From: Nemopilema nomurai
Lineage: Eukaryota > Cnidaria > Scyphozoa > Rhizostomeae > Rhizostomatidae
Reading direction: 5' to 3'
DNA length: 64,000 bases
Assembly: GCA_003864495.1 (NCBI GenBank)
Contig: ML133428.1
Span: 2,547,009-2,611,008, forward strand
Shown here: in pieces, positions 13,001-25,000 of the stretch
Numbering within the stretch: position 1 is the first letter of the stretch
Layout: every line of letters begins with the position of its first letter
Notes under the pieces: generated by a model
Database searches by the model: none
What the model saw: the letters and a program-made list of their open reading frames with translations, nothing else
What the model was told of the DNA's origin: nothing
Made by a program: the position numbers and the translations under genes

Positions 13001-16000
13001 TTGAAGAGGGTGATGTAGACGAAGTGTGCACAAATGCTTTTTAAGTGCATGAAAATTTTTTGAGAAGGGTATTAGTTTGCGAAATATCTTAATAGATATG
13101 CTCTGTAAACATTTTGCTTGTGCTTTTGGATGCTTTTCATTTTCACCAAAATGTATTACAGCCATACAATATGATTTACTATAAACGCTATAAGGTTTTT
13201 TTCTATTTTCCTGTGTTCATATTTCAGCATTGGTGATTTCTATACCCAAACATGCATATATCCCTCCTAACCCGCACACTGCGTATCGTACTGTCCTTCA
13301 AAGCTAAATTTTAAAATCTTGATAATCCTATGTTTATTCCACTGGCTTCTTGCTAGCTTTTAGTATAAAATATCCGATCTTCTCTTGCAGAAGTGCGACA
13401 ACAGTTTTCTGATCAAATCAAATCCCTTGACTCCCGTCTCGACAATAAGCTTGCTCTTGTCGCCGACATTCAAGAATTCATTCGCAAAAGGTCCGAGCTG
13501 GAAATTGAGTATTCGAAAAACATGGAACGGCTTGTTGACAGATTCAAAGATCGCTTTCAAAAACAGCGGAGTACATATGGCTTGTCCGCGTGAGTTTGTT
13601 TTTGTTTCGACTTTGAGTCTGCCTAAACATAGCACAAAAACTCGTTAAAAATGGCATATATTTTGTTTTCTATCCATTACTCCAATCGCTACGTTAGGTC
13701 TGCATTACATATCAAGGTGCGCCGGAAAGTAGACAGTAGGGGCAATCCCCCCCCTCTTGATGTTCAATAATGGCCAGAAATAGCGGGTGCATAATTATTG
13801 ATCCGCAGTTGGCTATCTATTTGGTTCATTTTTATACGTTTGCACACTTTCAGACGTTTATAAGTTATGTTTTCGCTATTTCTGGCCATTGTGAGGTTCT
13901 GTACAAAGAAACATTGATTCATTGATGTTCACTCAGGGCCGCGTTTAGGACCGCCGGGGCTCTGGGCCCAAATTTGATTTGGAATTTGAAAGGGAAATTG
14001 ATTTGAGCCCCTTAGAGCACTACTTCATGTAGCTTCTTCAAACATTGCTCGCTGCCCCCTAAAATTGAAAAATTGCTAGGGTTTACTATATTGTACTATG
14101 CCCCTAACATTGCACTGTGTAACATTTTCTTTGTAGGAAAGAAAGAGCCGCCCCAGTAAACCTATGGTGGAAGCTGCTAAAAGACACAAGATTCAGGGCA
14201 AAGGCGGCCTCTACTTTCAGTGACATCATATCAAAAAATGTTGCGACGAGATTGAGTGATATGAATGAGGATGTTTCTAGAATATCAAGACATGTAAGTT
14301 GTACACTCATCGGAATTTTTGCGTGTCGTAGAAGGCAGTGCTTTGTGCTAAAGCAAAGTCCAACTCTATCAAGATACATAAACAAAAGCGTTTTAATTTC
14401 TTTTATGAATAAGCTTTCACGTTCAAGACTTTTCTTATAGAGGACTGAGGCTAGCTGTTAGAGAAAATTCTCTAAATATGCTTGTGAGTGTAACTTATAT
14501 GCGAAGACAACCCTCGTTGAATTAGGAAATCCCCATTCCAGAGCAGCAAAAATATTTCTCTTTCTGGGAACCTACAAAAAATTAAACGGGAACATAGAAA
14601 TTTTTTGGGATCTGGTTCCCAGGTTCCGCAGCTCTGTCACAGTCTACCCTGTTGTTTACAACTTTGGCTCAGAGGGATTAATGGCTAACTGCCAGTGACC
14701 TTTTATTTATGGGTTATGTGTTCCGTGTCCAACTCCATTGTGCTCATTTATGCTTTGAGCTTGGGGGTTGGTACACATTCCCCTCCCCCTAGGTGAACCT
14801 TCCTCCTTTCCCCATCCTGTTTTTTTCACGAATCTTCTGTTCCTGCAACACTTATCACTTCAAATGTTCAAGGAACATTTTTGGCACAATTTGTTTCAGT
14901 TTTTTTAAGCTTAGTTCTGTAACAGGTCCGAGAAACGTTGCTTTCTCTGCAAGAAGAAATCATGGGAAGCGTCCACGAAGTTCAACAGGTAAATTTTGCT
15001 TTCGTCTTCTGCATGTTTTTTAACCGCTGCAGTTTTAGACGTAACATGTTGCTTGTAAAGGCCTTCTCTACCTATTCATATTTATCATTCGCTCCCATTG
15101 GGTTTTTTGAGCTGAGGCCAATTCCGATTGCACCTTCACATATTTATTTGTTCTAAGCATTGCAGAGCATGCGAAAAGCTTGTGATGCATTTAGGACACT
15201 TGGGAGAACAGGCCTTTTTGGCGTATTGGGAATTTTCCGTTTATTGTCAAATCTCTCCCTGTAGCCTTTATATGGGCCAGGAATCCTCATGTTTATTTCA
15301 GCAGTTCGTCAAACAGTCCCCCCTTTTCAGTGGAAATCCATAAATAAGAGCCGGTCATTCAGGGCTGAATTTCATATCGGTTGACGGGGGCAAGTAGCAG
15401 CCACATGTCAGATTCTTGATTTTTTAAACTGTTAGTTTCTTAATGAAAGAAGGGGAGTTTAGGAAGGGTTTTGTAGCCAAAGGTCATTTAAATGTTAAGA
15501 ATCAGCATGTGATTATCTGATTTGCATTGAAAATGGGTTGGAGATTAGAAACGTTGCTCGTTCTAAAAAGTTATGGGGTGATAGTGAGTAGGCTAATTGT
15601 GTGTTATTCTTTGCAGTCGATGAAGATTTATTACACGAAGCAATCGGAGCTCATTTTTGCACATGGCAAGCTGAAAGAGTCATTCAATGCAAAACTCAAA
15701 GCAGAGAAGGATGCTCAAAACAAGAAGGGAAATGAAAGGAGGATGAAAAATATCGATCGATTGAAAGAAAAGGTACAAACTGCCTTAGGGTCTATTTCAA
15801 GAAAAGGGGTGGTTTTTAAAGTTACACAATTTCAAGTTAAAATTGTTTCCATTAATAAACAAAATTTTGAGCTAAGATAAATCCTTTCACATGTGCTGGT
15901 TTTCGTGCAATAACATTACCCATAGTCATCTGATGCATCTCGCCAACTGTTTTCAAGATTTCCTCAGTATTTACCATCCGGACGTGTGGATCTTTTAACA

Positions 16001-19000
16001 AGTAAACGAAGGAGTGGCTGTGGCTCTGGGCACATTCTTAAAACAGTTTCTTGCGCACCAGTAAACAGCACACTTTACACTTAGGAAAAAAACAAGATTC
16101 TGCTTATGTTCGTTAACAGTGATATAAGTTGTGTTCTATACATTATTCATATACTTCTAGCTTTGTTTATTAAATGTATTGTGTGTAAGGATATATTTTC
16201 TAGGAATTAAAATGTCATAAAAAAATAATTTACTTATGTCAGAGCTGGTTTCACCCATCATAACATTCTGTAAGGCATCGAAAGGGTAGACTTTGGAGAA
16301 GGTAGTGCCTTTCAGCCTGTCTTGTTTCTTTCTAAGCCAGAGACAATTCTCTATTTGCAGAGGCAAGCAAGGTTCAATGACTGCCGAATCAAAGCAACAA
16401 AGGCCAGGAACGATTATATTCTCCTTCTGAAAGCCACGTCTGCCATTTTGAACAAATACTATGACCACGATATTGACGGAATTATAGCGGTAAACAGATT
16501 TGTCAATATTCTTCGAAGCTTCAAATTTTTTTAAATTTTTGATGACAATGATAAACCTTGATGCAATTTGTTTAGGAAGTTTAAGGACGGTATTGAATTC
16601 AGCTTTTTCCCTTAGCTGTCTTCACTAAAGTTTATTCTGTCTGATAACTTCTAATTTTCTCTGTAAGTTTAAAGTGTTATGTTGTGTTATTTCTGGATAT
16701 CTGGTTACCGTTGATAACAGCAATAAATTTGCTGAAGAGGTTCTTCTGTGGAAAGATTTTTCATATTTATAGAATTGTATGTTCTAATTCTTGATCTTTG
16801 AGTGGCCTCTTTTTCCACAAGAAAAAGCAATCCGTTTTCCCACCCAAAATTGATATTGCATATTTCATTTTGGTATCAGTGTAAAGTTTAATGAGAATAT
16901 GTTTTAGTCTTACCTTTGATCAGTTGTATATTTTCTCAAGTAGTTGTATATTGTACTTTTTTTCTGAAGTCAATAAGAATATTTTTTAGTCTTTCCTTGG
17001 ATCAGTTGTATACTGGCTGATCTTTGCATTGCCACGTAATTTTGTTTTCGTTGCGTTAAGTATGCATTGCCAATGACCATTATAGAAAACCGATCACAAC
17101 TACCACAACAGTTTCAAATGCGCCTTCCAAGCCTATTGCCGCACGGAGCTGCATTTTGCCAGCTCAGTGACGTCAGCAGCTGATTCGATGTCCCGCGTGA
17201 TCGGTCTGATAGACCCGGACAACGACCGTCACATGTTCCTGGAGGACAACCAGCAGTCGTTCCTGCCGGACAAGAAACTTTGCCACCTAAAGCATTCTGA
17301 AGACTCGGTAAGAGGTTCACGCCGATTCTCCCTCTTTCATAAACACCATTGTAACAGCATTAGCAGGCTAATATCACGTTAGAAAGCTTTAAGCTACATG
17401 TTGAATGTATATAACAAACGATACCAGGAAAGAGTGTCCAATAGTTATGTTCTGAGGCTTTGTGGTGTAATGGGCTTGTTTTCGAGCTGAGACGCTTTTC
17501 GCAAAATCTATTTTTACACAGGACGCATGTTTGTAGGCTGGCTGGCCACTCGCCCTTCTTGGCATTCCATTTCATGATTTGTACGTCTAGCTAGACAAAC
17601 AATCATGCAAAATGAAATTGAAAGCTGAGATATAATGTGTATCAGGAACTATGAGTAGGGGTGCTTTATGGAAAAAGAAACAAATTTAAAGTGAAATTTC
17701 TCAGGAAGCCTTCTCTATGATAAAAAGTACAATGAAAATAAATTGAAATTTTGGTACCTTATGTTTTGAGTAGACTATTTTCATGGAAAATAAAAAGTTT
17801 TATTCTTGTGATATCATTTTGCGCAAAGGGGTTGTAGAATTCCAAATATTCGCCAAATGTTAGAGAACTGCCTCGTTATATGTTTAAGCAATTTCTTTCT
17901 TCATTTAGGTAACAACAATCACAGCCATTGGCGAAATAAAGCGAGATTTGGACAAACAACATGAAATCACCCACAACGAATTGCAGAAGCAGAAGTCGAA
18001 TTTAGCTGAGGTGACCTACATGCAACCATTTGCACAACTCATCTCTCCTTCCTTCCCCTATTCCCGTATGCTCCTCTTCCTTGTTCCCCTTACTGCTTTC
18101 AACCCCCACCTTTTCTTTTCCCCCTGCTCTATTTCCATCGCCTTTTTTTCTCATCCCAATATGCTCTCTCCTCTTCAATTTTCTTCATTCTCTCCCGTTC
18201 CCATATCTTCTATCCTTTTTTCTCCCTGACTCTTTGATTCACCCCACAATTTCTTCTTTACCCCCCCCCCCCTCCCTACTACCTAATCTATATGCACCTT
18301 TCCCCCGTTCTCTTCGAGACGTTCATTCTCGTATTGCCTCGTAGCTCGGCGACCTTTTGCTGGAAAAGAACAGCAAGCTGACTGAGATCTATCACAAGTA
18401 CGACACGGAGATGAATGCCCAGCATAGTGTCGATATCATGCACCCGGTTATGTCTCTCATGAACCCGCCCACCACCCAGTCCATCAACCCCCAGATCAAA
18501 GTCAACAAGGAGGAGTGCGAAGTGGCCTATCTACAGGTGCACCAATAACACTTACGAATACATCCTCAATCATTTGTCCCCTTCCTTTTTCCGTGTACAT
18601 TTTCCATGTTCGTGTACGCTTTTGTATCCGTCTACTTTTTTGTGTTCCTTTATTGGTTTTGCATTGGTGTACGCTTTTCGAGTTGCTATCCGTGCCTTGC
18701 CCTTAACCGCTGCCTTTGGCCTTCGCAAATCTGTTATAGGGATGGAGAAGCGTCGAGCCTCGAAATCAATGTACTACAGTTGCAAACGAGGCGGTAGTCG
18801 TATCCAGGCCCTTTTCAGTTTGACTAGGCCTCTTTCGGTTGTCAATTGTTGTCCATTGAAGTGACTGTTGTTGTTTATTGCAGAAATTCCGCGAGTTAGT
18901 GGAGCTGCAGAGGTGGAGCATGGCAACCCAAGTGAAGCATGAGACCCTCACGGATGCTTTGCGTGAGAAAACATTTGCCTCCTTTATTTTCGTTATAGTG

Positions 19001-22000
19001 TACTTCTTAAATATTTGGTCATTTAAGCATCGTTTACTTTGAGCAAAAATTTCTGATATCGTTTGTGTTTTTACTTTAGGTGATATTGCAGAGAATGCTA
19101 AAAGGCCGTACGTATACCTTTATTGATTTTCATTACACAGACTCTGTTGATACCAGAATACCAGAATCCGTGGCCGTCTATCTTGTGGAGGGGGGGGGGG
19201 GATGGTAGGGCATTGGGAGTGGATCAAATTTGGGTAAATGGAACTGTCCCTCCTTTTCTGTTTAAAGAAAGGCTTCTCCTCCAAGATCCGCTCTTTTTCG
19301 ATACTCCAAGCCACTTTGAAAGGTGTAACTGGTGTTATTTGTCACAGTGTTTTAAGAAAGATAATGACTTCTATTACATATCTCTAAGTGCTTCTGTTTA
19401 TTATTCATACAATAAATCATACATTAATTGTGTTGCATGGTGTCTTGTTAGCAAATTTACGGTGCTTTAGATAGTATCTGTCGCTTATTAGATATGGATG
19501 GTTAGAGATCCTTGTGGGTGTTGCAATTGCAGATTTGCATTTATTAAACATCCTTAGACGTTTGGATGCTGCCGAAAGTTACAGATTAGGCTGGGTTTTT
19601 TTAATGTTGTTGCTAGTAACTATTTCTTTAATACGCGCAGCAAAACTGGTGTTCCTTGTTTGATTGAAAGGGCATGGGGCTTTAAAGAGCCTACTTGCGG
19701 CTATTAAAGATTGGCAAACGAAGTGGGTGCTTATTGAAAATGGGCACATAAAACGGGCGCCTATTTAAAATGTGCACATGGAGTGGGCGTTTATTGGAAA
19801 TGGGCACATAAAACGGGCGCCTATTTAAAATGTGCACATGGAGTGGGCGTTTATTGGAAATGGGCACATAAAACGGGCGCCTATTTGAAATGTGCATAAG
19901 AAGAGGGCGTTTATTTGAAATGGGCACACGAAGTGGACGCTATTTTGGGATGAGTTCTTGTTTGAATTTTGCGCTGTTTGAAATGGGCGCTCATCTAAAT
20001 CATTATGACTCATTAAAGCAAACCAACGAAAGTTCCTGTTTTGTTTTAGATCAAGTGTAGACGACGAATTCGGGTCTGCCCTAATCAAGCCGATCAAGCT
20101 TTTTGGAACAACGCTAGAGTTCCAGGCCCAAGTAAGCAGTTTAGACCTTGTGCCAATTTTAGATTCAATCCAATTCAATCCATAGTGTTACGACCTACTT
20201 CTTCTTGGCGTTATCGCTGTTTCTGTACTTCAGTTGGAATTTGGCCTAAAATGGCTACCGGAAACCAGACAGGATAACATCAATACGATAGTCTAGTTTG
20301 CTGATAATGGTTTTTTACCTTTTAATTTTGAATGATTTGAAATCTTGTTCTTGTTTTGTAGGCGACAGGACAAGACATTCCTGAGCTCGTGGAAAGTTGC
20401 ATACGGTTTATGTGCGAGTTTGGTGAGGATAATTTTTCGTCTTTGCATGATCATTGCGAGAGGAATGATTAGGTAATTCGTCAATCGCAATCTAAACGGC
20501 AAGAAAGGAAGCCAAGCAAGATTTTTCCATTAAATTCTTTATGTGTTTGCTCCTCGTAAATGGTGGACCTATCTTTTAGTGCCGAGTTTCTGGCAGTTTG
20601 GACCAACTGGAAGTGGTTTCGTTCTAAGTAGAAAACAGTGACAAAGTCTCTGGGGTGACCTTTTAAAGATTTTTTAAGATTAACTTAAGTATTTACCCAA
20701 TAAATGGAAACGCGACGAATTCCCTTGCACTTGACAATTTAATTTGGCGTTTAAAGTTTCTTTGAAAATATAGTCTTTTTGTGAGTTATTTGTGAGTCTC
20801 TCGCAGAGGGTTAACAGTCGCTAATAAGTTTTGATTTTTTGCTTTTAATCAATGTTAACTTTCATTTCTTGGAATTTATGTATGGGTATGACGAAACTTG
20901 TCTTGTCTGGTTTCTAGGTTTGGATCATCATGGGATTTTTCGTGTGTCGGGAACCTCACAGGAAATATCTGAAATCAAAAAAAGTTTTGAAGAAGGTAAA
21001 ATTAATTGGGCTTTTCAACGAGAAAATTAGAATTTATTCACGCTAAGGTAACTTTAAGAGGGAATTGGTAATGACGTAGCCAAACAGTAGAATAGAGAAA
21101 TGGTAGAATGTCCGTCTTGCAGATAACGGAGTTCAGGGACTTAAAGCCTCGTTTCAATTTTTTGTTTTACTTGACACTAATCTCTTACGGAAAAGTTCAC
21201 AAATCGCGCCCATCAATATTTACCGCATGTAGTTACTGTCCTTTTTTGATGATTATTTCACCATAATCATACTTCGACATTGATTGAAATGCTTGGGTGC
21301 GTATGTTCCCGCTCTTCTGTACAAAGAGTCAAATACTTTTGATATTCTATATAAATATGGATGTTGATATCAACAAACGTATGTAACTAGGAGGGTATCT
21401 TGTTTAAACGATACCCCTAAACGCACATTACTTATTTTACATCGGTAGCGAAGATAATATTTTCTAATAACTTTTTCATTGCATTGAATTTAGTCTCGTT
21501 TTAATATATATTTAAAAGATTTAAAGAGATGAGAAATGTAGTTTTATTCCCCTCTGTTTTATATTCATACATATAAAGTTTATATATAATTGTTTTTTAT
21601 TTTTTTTAAATTCATTTATTCACGTCTTTATTTATTTATTTATTTATATATTTATTTATTTATCTATCTTTACATTTGCATTAATTTTTACTCATAATCA
21701 CGCCGACCTTAGAAACTTAACTTTTAAACACCGAAATAAGATATTTATATATGTAGTTAGACTGGAGTAAGGCATGTATTTCTCATTTTACTTTTGAAAG
21801 TAGACTACTCATAAAAGGCAAGGGTAGGATTGCCAGATTTTGGGTGGAAAGCGGGAGAACCACGTATAAAGTGAACCAGTGACCCTTTTGTTGGTCTCTT
21901 GGGAGTTTTTAGAGCACAGTTTTTGTCTTTGCCAAATCTCTTATCCCTAATCTCTTAGTTTTTGGATACCAAATCTCTTAGTACTCTAAGTATGCAAAAA

Positions 22001-25000
22001 CTAGTTTCGCTTTTTTAGCCATTGTGAAGTTTTGTACCGCAAAGCACCTGTTCAAATCTCTTATCTGCGGAGAGTCTTTTTGGTCATTCGAATCAGATTT
22101 TTCTTTTAACACCCATGAAAGTGTTTTATGTAAATAACGTCGTAGTTTTCTTCTGCAGGGAAGAATCCACTTGCAAGCTTGAATCATCGAAAGGACATCA
22201 ATGCTGTTGCCGGGGTTTTCAGGGCGTATTTTCGCGAGCTCGAGGAGCCGCTGTTCCCGTCAAAATTCTGCGATGACTACATTCGAATAAGCCGTAAGTA
22301 ACAGGATGCATCTATCATTCTGTGTCTACATGGACTTAGATGCATCCAGGTACAAGGAGCTAGACTGGGATGGCGTAACTTAAGGGCAGTACAGTGTAAA
22401 CATAGCTGGACACAGGATGGGACAACATCATCTAAGAAGTGTAAATGCATCAATTTTACTGGCACGGTGTCCCTTTGTTATAATGACCAGTATCCTCCCA
22501 ATTGTCATTCATGCTCTTTGCAGCATTTCTACGCCCCCTTCCCCTTGGCAGCCCCCCCCCCCCTCCCCCGAATCTATTTGCACTTTCAAGTAGATTTATG
22601 ACTTCCAACAGAATGGTTGGTGTTTAATATTGTTCCTTTTTGACCCCCACCCCTGCAACAAAGCAAGCTACAGTGTTTCTTTCTCGTGTTGATTTTCGTC
22701 TTAAACTGTATTTGGCCAAAGTTTCACGATTGAAAATGACGTAAGGAGACAATATTGACAGGCAGCTCATTGATAAGAGACAATATTTCCCTTCGTGGCT
22801 ACGTTACGCATTTTTCGTGCAAATTCAGCGAAAATATTTTCCTTATAATTGCCAGCCAACTGTTATGAGTCAGATGGTTTTCTTCCCATTATTCGTCGGT
22901 TCATTTGAGCGGAGCCTTCTGTAGTTTTCCCCATCGTAGCCATGGTTTTCGCGTTTAGCAGCGAAGATTTCGAACAGCCCCATTCAGCAGCAAATCGTCT
23001 TCTTCTCACGGATCTGGTTTCGTTAAGACTTATGGATATGTCACAACAATCAGTCCTTTAACATGATTTATTGATTCCTTAAGTAATAGAACGTTATCAG
23101 TGGCTATCATTGTCGTTTCTTTAGGAAGTTCAGGGTAGCCATTAGCTGTAGTTGAACAGAATTCGTGAAAATTAGCAGGTTTAAGTTTCACCCCAAAGCC
23201 TCACAAAATGATCAGATAGTTTAATGACACAACACCTTCTTTATAACATTACCAAAATTGCATGTTTGAGGTGCTTTGATAAAGTGACGCTGGACATTTT
23301 TCTTGTACTCTTAGACACGGAATGTCTGCAATGTTTTACTGCCATCATCGCCTGTAGATAGCATGCTTCAAATCGCCGATAAGATGAAGGCGTTCAGGAG
23401 AAAATGGTTATGTCGGCTTTCTTCCAAGCCACCTGCCTCGACTTCCCTCCATACTCGACTGAGTTCATTCTCACACCGCGAATTTCTTCTCTCTTTCAAA
23501 ATCAAATTACATGCAACAAAACAGGTGAACTACCAGTTAACAAGACTCCATCTGCACCGCTCTTCTCTAATTGAGTTGTAATAATCTTTTTTAAACACAG
23601 TCTTCACCCACCATAACGGTGACTGACTATTTCGACATTCGCAAATTTCATATCAGAATTAAATTTGACAGTTCATTTCTAAGTCCCTATCGAATTCTAT
23701 ACTCCTCCGTATGGACATGCTTCTGCTGAAAATTTTATTCCAGTTTGAGCAGCAAAACACCCTTTTGTTCTTTCACCGTTCACGTACCTTCATGATGGAG
23801 GTACGTCAAGGAGGGAAGCTCAGAGCCATTCTTTTCAACCTCATACGCATGCTGGTACGGCATATTGGAAAGCCTCCTTTTCGCAACTCACTTCTCGCAC
23901 ATCAACAAATACAAAGGTCTGAAAACCCTTTCCACAGAACGAACAACCCCTGCTTCATTGCCCTCGAATTAACTTTAACACCCAACAGATAATCCGTTGT
24001 TTATGAGGAAAACCAGCTGCATTCTCCCACCAAAAACTTCCTATTTACGTTGCATTTCCATGTCGTATTAGAAAAAAGGCCCACAGTTTAAAGAAATTTC
24101 CGAGAGTTAAAAGAAATTTCCGTTCCCTTTGCCTGTTACGTTGTCATCTGACACCCAAATACACCAGCTTAGACATTCATATAGCAGCGAGCTAGGTTAC
24201 TTTAGTTTTCATCCACCAGCAAAGGTATTTTTTTAGCATCATGGGTCAGAATTGAAGAAATACTGTCATACGATTATTTATGCAACCTTCACTGAGTTGT
24301 ATCCTGTACTTGGCAGGAATTCCCCCTTTTTAAGAAGCATCCTCAAGTTGAAAATTTTTACAAAGGGCAGGATTGCCTTTTGGGTTTCACCTTCTTGTGT
24401 GAACTGCAAAAATTTCCAGACACAAAAGTTTGGTAGATGAAATTGGCACACCATCTATCTACCTTTAAGTGTTACGTGATGTAATTTATGACATTGGTTG
24501 GGCGGGAACTAACTTAAGGATATAGTATCTCAAAGGTCATATAAATGCAGCCTTCTTATACCTTGAGACCGTCTATCTAATCATGTATTTCAGCCCTGGG
24601 TTGAAACTTTGAACTAATTCATCATTATACAGAATGCAGATTCATTTTAACGACCATTCTTAAGTTAGCTTGTGATGAACAGTTTTCGGTTTTATTGCCT
24701 TGAGCTGTCTGATTTTCAAGAAAGATGGCAAAACTCTTCACTGGACGAATGGGATGAGCAGAGGCAATGATCTGGAATTTGCTTAGGCCCCCAGTAGACA
24801 AAGAATTACCTTAAAGTGCTTAGTGTTTTCTTCGTTGCAGCTAATAAACTTACCAATTGTGCCTAGTGCTTTTTATTTATCGCTGCCCTAAAGTCAGTTG
24901 AAGACAATATTTTCTGTTTAGGCATACAGTCAAATGAAGAACAGATTCAGGAGACTCAGAAAGTCATGGATGCACTCCCTTCTGTTAATCTGCGGATCAT

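Larger units (their letters stand above)
7133..13390. other. srGAP intron 1 (6.3 kb)
   Basis: AT-rich non-coding sequence containing a tRNA-derived SINE head on the minus strand (10660-10775), a MITE (11577-11692) and an ATT/TTA microsatellite (about 11790-11850). The longest open frame (11982-12404 on +) has no recognisable domain and sits between ordinary intronic sequence. Confidence 0.8.
7072..18962 (+). other. SRGAP: srGAP exons 1-10: F-BAR domain and its C-terminal extension
   Basis: The block encodes a long, charged, helical stretch. Exon 1 ends after 20 codons plus one base; its split codon gives Glu and continues VRQQFSDQIKSLDSRLDNK, matching the vertebrate EIRTQL..QF..LEQQ start. 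Later landmarks are RKRSELEIEYSKNMERL (exon 2), PVNLWWKLL (exon 3), KATKARNDYILLL and KYYDHDI (exon 6), and KTDHNYHNSFKCAFQAYC (exon 7). The last aligns with the vertebrate DLGFHASLARTFRTYL segment. The exon 7 acceptor (TATAG, 17081-17085) has a weak pyrimidine tract but gives a perfect phase and alignment. Exons 8-10 encode the coiled extension typical of srGAPs. No residue expected for membrane binding can be called missing from sequence alone. Confidence 0.88.

Noticed and set aside
19691..19927. Minus-strand open frame with NKRPL/NRRPFYV repeats
   Set aside because: Product of the 30/60-bp minisatellite, whose unit is a multiple of three; no start context or homology.
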